64,000 nucleotides of DNA from Burkholderia ambifaria AMMD (GCF_000203915.1 NC_008390.1:620001-684000); one strand, 5' to 3'. Positions 1 through 8,763 are shown, counted from the first letter of the stretch. Program-made: numbers and translations. The notes: generated by a model from the letters alone, not told the origin.

Positions 1-397
1 CCATATCGTTCTGATCGCCGCGTGGTTCGCGGGGCTGTTCTACCTGCCGCGCATCTACGTGAACCTGGCCATGGAGACCGATCCGGCCGCGGTGCGGCGC
101 CTGCTGCTGATGGCGCGCAAGCTGTTCCGCTTCATGACGATGATCGCGGTGCCGGCGCTCGCGTGCGGGCTGTGGCTCTGGCTCGTGATCGGCATCGGCC
201 AGGGGCAGGGCTGGATCCACGCGAAGGTGACGGTGGTGCTGCTGCTCATCGTCTACCACGCGTATTGCGGCCACCTGCTGCGCGTGTTCGAGCGCGGCGA
301 GAACCGCCGCACCGACAAGTGGTATCGCGTGTTCAACGAGCTGCCGGTGCTCGGCATGCTCGCCGCGGTCGCGCTGGCCGTGATCAAGCCGTTCTGA
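1..397 (+). CDS. HemJ/CopD-family membrane protein (3' end only)
   Basis: The gene enters from the left edge; the readable frame starts at base 2 and stops at 397, giving about 131 residues. The segment opens with HIVLIAAWFAGLFYLPRIYV, which resembles the first conserved helix of the HemJ (UPF0093) protoporphyrinogen IX oxidase family. Its histidine and the R-x-Y segment are family landmarks. Three further hydrophobic stretches follow and the protein ends in a short helix before VIKPF, giving about four membrane segments. HemJ would oxidise protoporphyrinogen IX in the inner membrane during haem synthesis; a related CopD-type role cannot be excluded from a fragment. A hairpin terminator lies 60 bases downstream. 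Confidence 0.75.
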   Translation, partial: HIVLIAAWFAGLFYLPRIYVNLAMETDPAAVRRLLLMARKLFRFMTMIAVPALACGLWLWLVIGIGQGQGWIHAKVTVVLLLIVYHAYCGHLLRVFERGENRRTDKWYRVFNELPVLGMLAAVALAVIKPF

Positions 398-457
398 ACC
401 CTGCCAGCGGCTCTTCTGACGAGCATGCCGGCGATTGATCGACGCACACATGAAAAC

Positions 458-483
458 ACGGCGCCCTTCAGGGCGCCGTTTTC
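458..483. terminator. Bidirectional intrinsic terminator between hemJ-like gene and hexR
   Basis: An 8-bp GC-rich stem (459-466 with 471-478) closes a TTCA tetraloop. It is followed by TTTTC on the plus strand and by a short T-rich run on the minus strand. It separates the converging hemJ-like gene and hexR. Confidence 0.8.
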
Positions 484-501
484 ATATGCGCGTCGTGCGC
501 G

Positions 502-1350
502 TCAATCTTTCGTCGGGTCGTCGATCCGGCGGCGCGTGATCGCCTCCTTCGCGCGGCCGACGCGCTCCATCAGCGCCGGCCCGCGCGACAGCGCGACGCC
601 GACCGCGAGGATGTCGCCGATCGCGAGGTGCGACATCCGCGACGTCATCGGCGAGAACACGTCGGTTTCCTCGGCCACGTTCGACGCGAGGCTCACCGTC
701 GCGAGTTTCGCGAGCGGCGAATGGCTCTGCGTGATCGCGACGACCTTCGCGCCGCACGCGAGCGCGGAGCGCGCGGCATCGACGATGTCGCGCGTGCGGC
801 CGGTGTTCGAGATCGCGACGACGACGTCGTGCGGCCCGAGCAGCGCCGACGACATCGAGAACGTGTGCGGGTCCGAATACGCGACGCTCGGCACGCCGAG
901 CCGGAAGAACTTGTGCTGGATGTCCTGCGCGGCGATGCCCGAGCCGCCGGCGCCGTAGAACTCGATGCGCGACGCGTTCGACAGCAGCGAGATCGCATCG
1001 GCGACGCTGCCGGCCGACAGGCTGTTGCGCACCTCGATCAGCGCCCCGATCGTGCGGTCGAACACCTTGCCGATGATGCCGGGCGCGGGCTCGTCGGGCT
1101 CGACGTCGCGATACACCGACGACACGCCGGGCGCCACGCTCTGCGCGAGCCGGATCTTGAATTCGCGAAAGCCGCTGCAGCCGAGCGCCTGGCAGAAGCG
1201 CGCGATGGTCGGCTGGCTGACGCCGGCGCGGGTCGACAGCTCGGTCATCGCGAGGTCGAGCACCTCGCGCGGCGCGGCGAGGATGTAGTCGGCGAGCTTG
1301 CGCTCGGACGGGCGCAGTTCGGCGCGGATCGCTTCAATGCGAGGCAGCAT
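502..1350 (-). CDS. hexR: HexR, RpiR-family repressor of hexose/Entner-Doudoroff genes
   Basis: The protein has 282 residues, close to the usual 280-290. The N-terminal RpiR helix-turn-helix (about residues 1-75) contains TRAGVSQPTIARFCQALG. A C-terminal SIS sugar-phosphate-binding domain (about 120-255) contains FYGAGGSGIAAQD and ISNTGRTRD. HexR proteins bind palindromic DNA and release it when they sense the Eda substrate 2-keto-3-deoxy-6-phosphogluconate. I chose the ATG at 1350 because the family begins near MLPRIEAI; the open frame runs further upstream but without family similarity. It is divergent from edd, and two matching palindromes lie between them, so autorepression and control of edd-eda are likely. 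A general RpiR regulator is the alternative, but the context makes HexR most probable. Confidence 0.9.
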   Translation of the reverse strand: MLPRIEAIRAELRPSERKLADYILAAPREVLDLAMTELSTRAGVSQPTIARFCQALGCSGFREFKIRLAQSVAPGVSSVYRDVEPDEPAPGIIGKVFDRTIGALIEVRNSLSAGSVADAISLLSNASRIEFYGAGGSGIAAQDIQHKFFRLGVPSVAYSDPHTFSMSSALLGPHDVVVAISNTGRTRDIVDAARSALACGAKVVAITQSHSPLAKLATVSLASNVAEETDVFSPMTSRMSHLAIGDILAVGVALSRGPALMERVGRAKEAITRRRIDDPTKD

Positions 1351-1401
1351 GGGGCGGCGGATGGAAATGGGGTTCGGGTAGGGAGTGTATCGCAATCGAA
1401 T

Positions 1402-1416
1402 TGTAGAAAATCTACA
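1402..1416. promoter_or_regulatory. HexR-type operator 1 (hexR side)
   Basis: TGTAGAAAATCTACA has 6-bp perfect inverted arms around AAA. It fits the TGTAR-N5-YTACA form described for HexR sites in gammaproteobacteria. It sits 52 bases before the hexR ATG, so it probably serves autoregulation. Confidence 0.7.
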
Positions 1417-1544
1417 TGAAAATGCTAGCTCCAACGCCGGTAATTTGTGCTTCAGTCGGGGTGATGAATTAGGGTTTTCACTAGGTAAAGCCTTACTGGT
1501 GGCGGGAATGTGGGTTGCACGTCGGTTGATCTGCATTGCGTCTA

Positions 1545-1559
1545 TGTAGTTTTTCTACT
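1545..1559. promoter_or_regulatory. HexR-type operator 2 (edd side)
   Basis: TGTAGTTTTTCTACT is the second copy of the same 15-bp palindrome type, 84 bases before the edd ATG. Two matching palindromes in one 292-bp divergent gap argue against chance. Confidence 0.7.
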
Positions 1560-1642
1560 AGACTTGCTTCGTTCGTTCGACGTACTCGACCGTCCCCACG
1601 ATTCCAACCGCCGGTGTCGTCCGGCATACAGGAGCGCCCAGC

Positions 1643-3499
1643 ATGACGTCGCTGCACCCCACTCTGGCGAAAGTCACCGAACGCGTGATCGCCCGCAGCC
1701 AATCGACCCGTTCCGCCTATCTGCAGCGCATCGACGGCGCGCAAGGCAAGTTCCCGGCGCGCGGCGCGCTGTCGTGCGCGAACCTCGCGCACGGCTTCGC
1801 GGGTCTCGAAGGCAGCGACAAGTTCCAGATCAAGGCAATCCGCGAGCCGAACATCGGCATCGTGTCCTCGTACAACGAGATGCTGTCCGCGCACGCGCCG
1901 TACAAGGATTTCCCCGACATCATCAAGGCCGCCGCGCGCGAGAACGGCGGCGTCGCGCAATTCGCGGGCGGCGTGCCGGCGATGTGCGACGGCGTCACGC
2001 AGGGCAACCCCGGGATGGAGCTGTCGCTGTTCTCACGCGAGGCGATCGCGATGGGCACGGCGATCGCGCTCACGCACAACATGTTCGACACGGCGCTCTG
2101 CCTCGGCATCTGCGACAAGATCGTGCCGGGCCTGCTGATCGGCGCGCTGCAGTTCGGCCACCTGCCGACCATCTTCGTGCCGGCCGGCCCGATGACGAGC
2201 GGCCTGTCGAACGACGACAAGGCGAAGATCCGCCAGCAGTTCGCGACGGGCCAAGTGGGCCGCGACGCGCTGCTCGAAGCCGAATCGGCCGCGTATCACG
2301 GCCACGGCACCTGCACGTTCTACGGCACCGCGAACAGCAACCAGATGCTGATGGAGCTGATGGGCCTGCACCTGCCGGGCTCGGCGTTCGTCCATCCGCA
2401 CACGCCGCTGCGCGACGCGCTGACCGCCGAAGCCGCGCGCCGCGTGCTCGACCTGACGGTCGAGCGCGGCCAGTACACGCCGATCGGCCATGTGATCGAC
2501 GAGAAGGCGATCGTCAACGGGATCGTCGCGCTGCTCGCGACAGGCGGCTCGACCAACCACACGCTGCACCTCGTCGCGATCGCGCGTGCGGCCGGCGTGC
2601 TGATCGACTGGAACGATTTCGACGAGCTGTCGGCCGTCGTGCCGCTGCTCGCGAAGATCTACCCGAACGGCAAGGCGGACGTGAACCATTTCCACGCGGC
2701 GGGTGGCGTTGCGTTCCTGGTGCGCAACCTGCTCGAAGGCGGGCTGCTGCACGAAGACGTGACGACGGTCGCCGGCCGTGGCCTGTCGCACTACACGAAG
2801 GAGCCGAAGCTGATCGACGGCAAGCTGACGTGGGTCGACGGCACGGCCGAGAGCCACGATACGAAGGTGCTGCGCGGCATTCGCGAGCCGTTCCAGCCGG
2901 ACGGCGGCCTGCGCCTGATGCAGGGCCGGCTCGGCCGCGGCGTGATCAAGATTTCGGCGGTCGCGCCCGAGCACCGCAAGGTGACGGCGCCCGCGATCGT
3001 GTTCGATTCGCAGGAAGCCGTGCAGGCGGCATTCGATCGCGGCGAGCTGAAGCGCGATTTCGTCGCGGTCGTGCGCTTCCAGGGCGCGCGCGCGAACGGG
3101 ATGCCCGAGCTGCACCGTTTGACGCCGCTGCTCGGCGTGCTGCAGGATCAGGGCTTCCACGTCGCGCTCGTCACCGACGGCCGCATGTCCGGCGCATCGG
3201 GCAAGGTGCCGGCGGTGATCCACGTGTCGCCGGAAGCGCTGCTGGCCGGCCCGCTGGGCAAGGTGCAGACGGGCGACACGCTCGTGATCGACGCGGAAGC
3301 CGGCATTCTCGACATCGAGGTCGACGAAGCCGAGTGGCAAGCGCGCGCGGTCGCGCAGCCGCTGCACCAGGCCGACAACGAGACGGGTTTCGGGCGCGAA
3401 CTGTTCGGCGTGTTCCGCGCGGCGGCCGCGCCGGCCGAGCAGGGCGCATCGGTTTTCGGAACGCTGGTCGGCGAAACGGCCGTCGGCGTCGCTGCATGA
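1643..3499 (+). CDS. edd: 6-phosphogluconate dehydratase
   Basis: A 618-residue IlvD/Edd-family protein. Edd converts 6-phosphogluconate to 2-keto-3-deoxy-6-phosphogluconate in the cytoplasm, the first committed Entner-Doudoroff step. Family landmarks are [10 protein letters not shown] near residue 75, [15 protein letters not shown], and [12 protein letters not shown], which carry the cysteines that hold the iron-sulfur cluster. [18 protein letters not shown] and [13 protein letters not shown] are also present. The length matches the family (about 600). The start follows AGGAG-like bases (1630-1634). It is followed 19 bases later by eda and preceded by a HexR-type operator. Dihydroxyacid dehydratase (IlvD) is a homologue, but pairing with eda settles the assignment. 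Confidence 0.97.
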   Translation: MTSLHPTLAKVTERVIARSQSTRSAYLQRIDGAQGKFPARGALSCANLAHGFAGLEGSDKFQIKAIREPNIGIVSSYNEMLSAHAPYKDFPDIIKAAARENGGVAQFAGGVPAMCDGVTQGNPGMELSLFSREAIAMGTAIALTHNMFDTALCLGICDKIVPGLLIGALQFGHLPTIFVPAGPMTSGLSNDDKAKIRQQFATGQVGRDALLEAESAAYHGHGTCTFYGTANSNQMLMELMGLHLPGSAFVHPHTPLRDALTAEAARRVLDLTVERGQYTPIGHVIDEKAIVNGIVALLATGGSTNHTLHLVAIARAAGVLIDWNDFDELSAVVPLLAKIYPNGKADVNHFHAAGGVAFLVRNLLEGGLLHEDVTTVAGRGLSHYTKEPKLIDGKLTWVDGTAESHDTKVLRGIREPFQPDGGLRLMQGRLGRGVIKISAVAPEHRKVTAPAIVFDSQEAVQAAFDRGELKRDFVAVVRFQGARANGMPELHRLTPLLGVLQDQGFHVALVTDGRMSGASGKVPAVIHVSPEALLAGPLGKVQTGDTLVIDAEAGILDIEVDEAEWQARAVAQPLHQADNETGFGRELFGVFRAAAAPAEQGASVFGTLVGETAVGVAA

Positions 3500-3518
3500 A
3501 TTTCAAGGAGTGTCTTCA

Positions 3519-4145
3519 ATGAAGAGGATTGGCGAAATCGTGAAGCTGGGCCCGGTGATTCCGGTGCTCGCATTCGACTCGGTCGAGCAGGGTGAACATG
3601 TGTCGCGCGCGCTGCACGCGGGCGGCGTCAAGGTGCTCGAGATCACGCTGCGCACGCCGGCGGGCCTGGAGGCGATCCAGCGCGCGAGCCAGCTCGCGCA
3701 GGACATCGTCGTCGGCGTCGGCACGATCACGAAGCCCGAGCACTGCGCGCAGGCGAAGCGCGCGGGCGCGAAGTTCGGCGTGTCGCCGGGCCTGACGAAG
3801 GACCTGCACCTCGCGTCGCTCGACGCCGATCTGCCGCTGCTGCCGGGCGTGATGACGCCGAGCGACATCATCCAGGCGCTCGAATTCGGCTACGAGATCG
3901 TCAAGTTCTTCCCCGCGCAGCAGGCTGGCGGCGTGCCGATGCTGCAGGCGTTCCACGGCCCGTTCCCGGCGCTGAAGTTCTGCCCGACGGGCGGCATCAC
4001 CGCCGAAAGCGCGCCGAGTTTCCTGAAGCTGCCGAACGTCGTGTGCGTCGGCGGCTCGTGGCTCACGCCGAAAGCCGCGCTCGCCGCGCAGGACTGGGCC
4101 GAGGTCACGCGCCTCGCGCAAACCGCGAGCCAGCTCCCCCGCTAA
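3519..4145 (+). CDS. eda: KDPG/KHG aldolase
   Basis: A 208-residue class I aldolase that cleaves 2-keto-3-deoxy-6-phosphogluconate into pyruvate and glyceraldehyde 3-phosphate. The Schiff-base lysine lies in EIVKFFPAQQAGG, the catalytic glutamate in VLEITLRTP, and the phosphate-binding GGITAES is present. A GTG at 3510 would add three residues. I chose ATG 3519 because AAGGAG (3505-3510) then sits eight bases upstream. It is co-transcribed with edd and ends just before a strong terminator. Confidence 0.97.
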   Translation: MKRIGEIVKLGPVIPVLAFDSVEQGEHVSRALHAGGVKVLEITLRTPAGLEAIQRASQLAQDIVVGVGTITKPEHCAQAKRAGAKFGVSPGLTKDLHLASLDADLPLLPGVMTPSDIIQALEFGYEIVKFFPAQQAGGVPMLQAFHGPFPALKFCPTGGITAESAPSFLKLPNVVCVGGSWLTPKAALAAQDWAEVTRLAQTASQLPR

Positions 4146-4169
4146 GACTTGTACGAAATGATCGTTTGG

Positions 4170-4214
4170 CCCTCGGTAAGCAAGCGCTTAGTGCTTGTTT
4201 TACCGAGGGTTTTT
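4170..4214 (+). terminator. Terminator of edd-eda
   Basis: CCCTCGGTA (4170-4178) pairs with TACCGAGGG (4201-4209), with an inner AAGCAAGC/GCTTGTT-type stem, and runs into TTTTT. It separates edd-eda from gntT-gntK. Confidence 0.85.
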
Positions 4215-4218
4215 GCTG

Positions 4219-4234
4219 ATGGAACCGGTTCTAT
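4219..4234. promoter_or_regulatory. GntR (LacI-type) operator candidate before gntT
   Basis: ATGGAACCGGTTCTAT is centred on the palindrome GAACCGGTTC. It keeps the central ACCGGT and outer ATG/AT of the E. coli gluconate repressor site (my count is 11 of 16 positions). It lies 131 bases before gntT. No gntR gene is present in this window. Confidence 0.5.
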
Positions 4235-4364
4235 CCGTGGGTCGCAAAGATAAGTAAAATTCAGCGTCCTTCACGGGGGGTACCCCCGTGTTCCGGAGAC
4301 CTGCATAGCCGGGCATACTCGCAACACCTCGCCCGGTTCGAACAAATTCTAGGAGGAGTGCCAC

Positions 4365-5726
4365 ATGGGGGCTGTCCAAGGCAGCATGCTGCTCGTATTC
4401 ACGCTGATCGCGATCGCCGCGCTGATCCTGATGATCGCGCGCTACAAGATCTACCCGTTCCTGGTGCTGATCATCGTTTCGCTGGGCCTCGGTCTCGTCG
4501 TCGGCATGCCGATGGACAAGATCGTCAAGTCGTTCGAAACGGGCACCGGCGGCACGCTCGGCCACATCGCGATCGTCGTCGGCCTCGGCACGATGCTCGG
4601 CAAGATGATGGCCGAATCGGGCGGCGCCGAACGGATCGCGACCACGCTGATCGACTGGTTCGGTGAAAAGAACATCCACTGGGCGATGATGTTCGTCGCG
4701 ATCATCGTCGGCCTGCCGGTGTTCTTCGAAGTCGGTTTCGTGCTGCTGATCCCGATCGCGTTCAACGTCGCGAAGCGCACCGGCAAGTCGCTGCTCGTCG
4801 TCGGCCTGCCGATGGTGGCCGGCCTGTCCGTCGTGCACGGGCTGATCCCGCCGCACCCGGCCGCGCTGCTGGCCGTTCAGCAATACGGCGCCGATATCGG
4901 CAAGACGATCGCCTTCGGCCTGATCGTCGGCGTGCCGACCGCGATCATCGCCGGTCCGCTGTTCGCGCTGGCGATCTCGAAGTTCGTGAAGCTGCCGGAA
5001 AACAATCCGCTCGCCGCGCAGTTCGTCGATACGCACACGGAAGGCCGCAAGCGCGAACTGCCGAGCTTCGGCATCACGCTGTTCACGATCCTGCTGCCCG
5101 TCGTGCTGATGCTGGTCGGCAGCTGGGCCGACCTGGTGTTCGCGCCGAAGTCGCTGCCGAACAACCTGCTGCGCTTTGCCGGCAACTCCGACGTCGCGCT
5201 GCTGATCGCCGTGCTGGTGAGCTTCTTCACGTTCGGCAAGCTGCAAGGCTTCAACCGCGACCAGATCCAGAAGTTCTGCGGCGAGTGTCTGGCGCCGATC
5301 GCCGGCATCACGCTGATCGTCGGTGCGGGCGGCGGCTTCGGCGGCGTCCTGCGCGACAGCGGGATCTCGCAGCAGATCGTCGAGACCGCGAAGCACGCGC
5401 ATCTGTCGCCGCTGCTGCTCGGCTGGTTCGTCGCGGCGCTGATGCGTCTCGCGACGGGTTCGGCGACGGTCGCGATGACGACGGCCTGCGGCATCGTCGC
5501 GCCGATCGCGGCGGCGTCCGGCGCGGCGGTCAGTCCGGAGCTGCTGGTGCTCGCGACGGGCTCGGGCTCGCTGATCTTCTCGCACGTGAACGACGGCGGC
5601 TTCTGGCTGATCAAGGAATACTTCGGGATGACGGTCGGTCAGACGTTCAAGACCTGGTCGCTGCTTGAAACCATCATCTCGGTGCTCGGTCTTAGCTTCA
5701 CGCTGCTGCTGAGCCTGGTTTTGTAA
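4365..5726 (+). CDS. gntT: Gluconate:H+ symporter, GntP family
   Basis: A 453-residue inner-membrane protein made almost entirely of hydrophobic segments (12-14 predicted by eye). GntP-family landmarks are GTMLGKMMAESGGAERIA, GLSVVHGLIPPHPA, and GVLRDSGISQQI. Length matches GntP/GntT/GntU (about 440-450). The start at 4365 has AGGAGGAG (4351-4358) six bases upstream. It is followed 14 bases later by gluconokinase, so gluconate is the most likely substrate. Close paralogues carry fructuronate or idonate, so specificity is inferred from the neighbour. Confidence 0.93.
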   Translation: MGAVQGSMLLVFTLIAIAALILMIARYKIYPFLVLIIVSLGLGLVVGMPMDKIVKSFETGTGGTLGHIAIVVGLGTMLGKMMAESGGAERIATTLIDWFGEKNIHWAMMFVAIIVGLPVFFEVGFVLLIPIAFNVAKRTGKSLLVVGLPMVAGLSVVHGLIPPHPAALLAVQQYGADIGKTIAFGLIVGVPTAIIAGPLFALAISKFVKLPENNPLAAQFVDTHTEGRKRELPSFGITLFTILLPVVLMLVGSWADLVFAPKSLPNNLLRFAGNSDVALLIAVLVSFFTFGKLQGFNRDQIQKFCGECLAPIAGITLIVGAGGGFGGVLRDSGISQQIVETAKHAHLSPLLLGWFVAALMRLATGSATVAMTTACGIVAPIAAASGAAVSPELLVLATGSGSLIFSHVNDGGFWLIKEYFGMTVGQTFKTWSLLETIISVLGLSFTLLLSLVL

Positions 5727-5740
5727 CAAAGGGGTAGTCA

Positions 5741-6244
5741 ATGATTCTGATCGCAATGGGCGTGTCGGGCGCGGGCAAGTCGCGAATCGGCGAAATGCTG
5801 GCGGAACGCCTGTCGTGCAGCTATACCGATGGCGACGCGTTTCACAGCGCGGCGAACAAGGAAAAGATGCATCACGGCATTCCGCTGACCGACGACGACC
5901 GCTGGCCGTGGCTGCGCACGATCCGCGCGGCCATCGAGGAAAAGCAGCGCGCCGGCGAGACGGCCGTGTTCACGTGCTCGTCGCTGAAGCGGTCGTACCG
6001 CGACGTGCTGCGCGGCACCGACACCGACGTGCGGTTCGTGTATCTGAAGGGTTCGTTCGAGGTATTGCAGGAGCGCCTGAAGAGCCGCACCGGCCATTTC
6101 TTCGATCCGTCGCTGCTGAAGAGCCAGCTCGACACGCTCGAGGAGCCGGGCCCGGACGAAGCGATCGAGGTCAGCATCGAGTTGACGCCCGAACAGATCG
6201 TCGATGAAGTGATGGTGAAGATCGGCTTCGCGCAGCAGCACTGA
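5741..6244 (+). CDS. gntK: Gluconokinase
   Basis: A 167-residue P-loop kinase that phosphorylates gluconate to 6-phosphogluconate, the substrate of Edd. The Walker A motif GVSGAGKSRIGE is at residues 5-16. YTDGDAFHSAANKEKMHHGIP and DRWPWL are the substrate-binding signature of the gluconokinase family, and CSSLKRSYRD follows. It is the last gene of the gntT-gntK pair. Together with edd-eda it completes a gluconate-to-pyruvate route in 4.6 kb. Confidence 0.96.
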   Translation: MILIAMGVSGAGKSRIGEMLAERLSCSYTDGDAFHSAANKEKMHHGIPLTDDDRWPWLRTIRAAIEEKQRAGETAVFTCSSLKRSYRDVLRGTDTDVRFVYLKGSFEVLQERLKSRTGHFFDPSLLKSQLDTLEEPGPDEAIEVSIELTPEQIVDEVMVKIGFAQQH

Positions 6245-6272
6245 GCGCGGTTTGCCGCCATCTTCATGAAAA

Positions 6273-6297
6273 AGGCGCCTTCGGGCGCCTTTTTTTG
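6273..6297 (+). terminator. Terminator of gntT-gntK
   Basis: AGGCGCC, a TTCG tetraloop, then GGCGCCT and seven T residues. This is a classic intrinsic terminator after gntK. Confidence 0.9.
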
Positions 6298-6314
6298 TTG
6301 GCGGCGCGCGCCGG

Positions 6315-6962
6315 TCAGGCCGCGTGCGCGTGCCGCGCGATGCCGTCGAGCAGCACGTCGAGCATCGTGTCATGCACCACGGCCGGATCGAGCCGCGCAT
6401 AGAGCGGCGCGGCCGATTTGACGAGCGGATGCGCGGTATCGGACAGCGCATCCATTTCCGCGAGCTCGACGTCGTTCGCGGGCCGCGTGAGGCCGCCGGC
6501 CTCGGCGGCGGCGAGCCCGATCACGCTCGCATACCAGCCGACGCATACGGCCGGCAGCGCGGTGCGCGCGATGCCGGCGTCGGCCAGCGCGCGATGCACG
6601 GCCTCGATGTGCGCGAGATCGGCCGGCCCCGTGCTCATGTGCCGCTGCAGCAGCGCGAACGCGGCCGGGTAGCGCAGCGCGAGCGCGCGGTACTGGCGCG
6701 CGAGATCGCGCAGCCGGTCGCGCCATGGCAGCGTGTCGTCGACCGGTACCAGCGAGCGCGACAGCGCATTCGCGATCGCACGGGTCAGGCCGTCCTTCGA
6801 CTTGAAGTGATACAGCACGCTCATCGGGTCGCAACCGACCGACTGCGCGAGCTTGCGCACGCTGAATGCGGCTTCGCCGACCTCTTCGAGCAGCGCGAGC
6901 GCGGCCGCGACGATTGCGTCCTTGTCGAGGCCGCGCGGGCCTTGGGCGGGTTTGTCTTTCAT
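6315..6962 (-). CDS. TetR-family transcriptional regulator
   Basis: A 215-residue protein with an N-terminal TetR helix-turn-helix (about residues 12-60). Its recognition region reads FSVRKLAQSVGCDPMSVLYHF, in which MSVLYHF matches the TetR-type MALYWHV pattern. The C-terminal half is helical and likely binds a small ligand, in the TetR_C style. The ligand cannot be read from sequence. It is divergent from the FAD oxidoreductase at 7227. Two tandem palindromes just upstream of its start are probable operators, which suggests autorepression and control of the oxidoreductase. Confidence 0.88.
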   Translation of the reverse strand: MKDKPAQGPRGLDKDAIVAAALALLEEVGEAAFSVRKLAQSVGCDPMSVLYHFKSKDGLTRAIANALSRSLVPVDDTLPWRDRLRDLARQYRALALRYPAAFALLQRHMSTGPADLAHIEAVHRALADAGIARTALPAVCVGWYASVIGLAAAEAGGLTRPANDVELAEMDALSDTAHPLVKSAAPLYARLDPAVVHDTMLDVLLDGIARHAHAA

Positions 6963-7003
6963 GGGGCGGTGGTGGCGGGCGACTGTCAGCTTGACGAAAG
7001 CAT

Positions 7004-7040
7004 ATTCTACGCTGTAGAATTATTTCTGCGGTGTAGAAAT
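7004..7040. promoter_or_regulatory. Tandem TetR operator candidates
   Basis: ATTCTACGCTGTAGAAT (7004-7020) is a perfect 7-bp inverted repeat with a 3-bp spacer. ATTTCTGCGGTGTAGAAAT (7022-7040) repeats the TTCTRC-N3-GTAGAA core with one mismatch. Centres are 19 bp apart, about two helical turns. Both lie 42-78 bases upstream of the TetR gene start. Confidence 0.7.
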
Positions 7041-7091
7041 TGGGTGTCCCGGCACCTTTCAATACGTGCTTTCGCACAGTCCCGGGATCCA

Positions 7092-7111
7092 GGCAGGCAC
7101 ACGTGCCTGCC
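7092..7111. promoter_or_regulatory. 20-bp palindrome in the oxidoreductase leader
   Basis: GGCAGGCACACGTGCCTGCC has 9-bp perfect arms around AC. The two-base loop makes an RNA hairpin strained, so a DNA operator for a second regulator is the likelier reading. It lies 116 bases before the oxidoreductase ATG. Confidence 0.45.
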
Positions 7112-7226
7112 GTCAACACGGGCAATCGCGCCCTTTATCTCGTTGACACCCAAGTGGAACCGGCTGCCCCACCCGCGAAGCCTCACGGCCCTTCGACTGG
7201 CGGCCCAAGACCATGCAAGTGCAATC

Positions 7227-8648
7227 ATGACCACCTACAACAAACCCCTGATCCAGGGCGAATCGCGTTTCGACCAGACGCAACTGAACATCGAAAAGGA
7301 CAACTGGAACTGGAGCGAGCCGTCCCGCTACGACGGCGAGCGTCCGGCCAACTGGTACGAGGCGTCGCTGTCGCGCCACGAAAACAGTGCGCCGCTCGCG
7401 CACGACGCCGTGTGCGACGTGCTGGTGATCGGCTCCGGGCTGCTCGGCGCATCGGCCGCGCTGCATCTCGCGGAAGCGGGCGTCGACACGATCCTCGTCG
7501 ACAAGCATCACGTCGGCTCCGCGGCGTCGGGCCGCAACGGCGGCCAGCTCACGCCGGGCCTCGCGCGCTGGGAAGCCGCCGACATGATCGACTACCTGTC
7601 GCACGACGATGCGAAGCGGCTGTGGCGCTTCGCATCGACCGAATCGATGGACCTGATCGATGAAATCGGCGCGCGTTACGCGCTCGACCTCGATCGCAAG
7701 CGCGGCCACGTGACGGCGGCGGTCCACCCGGGCCACATGAGCGCGCTGCTCGACGGCGCGGACGCCCGCCGCCATCTCGGCGACGCAGGCGTGACGCTCG
7801 TCGGCCGCCATCAGCTGCACGACGAATATGTGCGCTCGGGCCTGTATCACGGCGCGGCGATCGACGCGCTCGGCGGCCAGCTTCATCCACTCGCGCTGGT
7901 GCGCGGCCTCGTGCACGGCTTCCAGTTGAACGGCGGCGCGCTGTACGAGGGCACCGAGGTGCTCGAGCTCGACGAAACGCCCGCGGGCGTCGTCGCGACG
8001 ACGCCGGGCGGCACGATCACCGCGCGTCGCGGCGTCGTGCTCGCGCTGCACAACACGACGTTCCGGCTGCTGGACGACGGCGGCGCGACCACCGTGCCGT
8101 TCTTCACGTATGTGAGCGTGACGGCGCCGCTCGACGTCGATGTCGCGACGCTGATGCCGGCCGGCATGCCGGTGTACGACACGCAGTTCCAGATCGACTA
8201 CTACCGGCCGGTGCGCGGCAACCGGCTGCTGTTCGGCGGGCAGGGCACCGGCTCGTGCTGGCCGCAGCAGGACGTCAACGCGTATCTGCTGACGCGGCTG
8301 AATACCGTGTTCCCGCAGCACGACGGCCGCTTCGCGCTCGACTACTGCTGGAGCGGCGTCAGCGACTTCACGCTGAACGGCGCGACCGACAGCCGCAAGA
8401 CCGACGGCCGCGTGCCGATGTACATGGTGCAGGGCTGGAGCGGGCACGGCGTCGCGCAGACGGTGCGGATCGGCAAGGCGATCTGCGACGATTTCGTCGG
8501 ACGCAACGACGACTTCTCGATGCTGACCGGCATCGACCATCGCGAGATTCCGCTCGGCCGGCAGTTGTCGCCGATCGCGATTCCGGCGGCGAAAGCGGCG
8601 ATGAGTGTGATGAGCGCGCTGAATCCGGGGCGGATGATCTCGTTCTGA
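7227..8648 (+). CDS. FAD-dependent amine oxidoreductase, DAO family (PuuB-like)
   Basis: A 473-residue cytoplasmic flavoprotein. An N-terminal extension of about 60 residues containing NWYEASL is followed by the FAD-binding Rossmann motif VIGSGLLGASAALHLAEAG (about residues 70-88). SAASGRNGGQLTPG is the flavin-contacting segment seen in gamma-glutamylputrescine oxidase-like enzymes. The C-terminal GWSGHGVAQTVRIGKAICD closes the FAD site. Members oxidise amines such as gamma-glutamylputrescine or secondary amino acids, producing H2O2 and ammonia. The substrate is uncertain because no puu genes are nearby. ATG 7227 was chosen because the homologous N-terminus starts there. Control by the divergent TetR gene is inferred. 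Confidence 0.85.
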   Translation: MTTYNKPLIQGESRFDQTQLNIEKDNWNWSEPSRYDGERPANWYEASLSRHENSAPLAHDAVCDVLVIGSGLLGASAALHLAEAGVDTILVDKHHVGSAASGRNGGQLTPGLARWEAADMIDYLSHDDAKRLWRFASTESMDLIDEIGARYALDLDRKRGHVTAAVHPGHMSALLDGADARRHLGDAGVTLVGRHQLHDEYVRSGLYHGAAIDALGGQLHPLALVRGLVHGFQLNGGALYEGTEVLELDETPAGVVATTPGGTITARRGVVLALHNTTFRLLDDGGATTVPFFTYVSVTAPLDVDVATLMPAGMPVYDTQFQIDYYRPVRGNRLLFGGQGTGSCWPQQDVNAYLLTRLNTVFPQHDGRFALDYCWSGVSDFTLNGATDSRKTDGRVPMYMVQGWSGHGVAQTVRIGKAICDDFVGRNDDFSMLTGIDHREIPLGRQLSPIAIPAAKAAMSVMSALNPGRMISF

Positions 8649-8696
8649 GGTGCCGGTTTTCCGACGCGCTGGCCGCGCGCCGGCCGCCAACGAAAA

Positions 8697-8733
8697 AGCC
8701 CGATGCGAACTTGCTCGCATCGGGCTTTTTTTC
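8697..8733. terminator. Bidirectional terminator between oxidoreductase and purB
   Basis: A 13-bp stem (8697-8709 with 8716-8728) encloses a six-base loop. T runs flank it on both strands, serving the converging oxidoreductase and purB genes. Confidence 0.9.
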
Positions 8734-8763
8734 CGTCCGTTTTCCGTCCGGTAACGGCGGCGC

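Noticed and set aside
1510-3522. A 670-codon frame overlapping edd
   Set aside because: Arg/Ala-rich shadow in another frame; edd has full family similarity.
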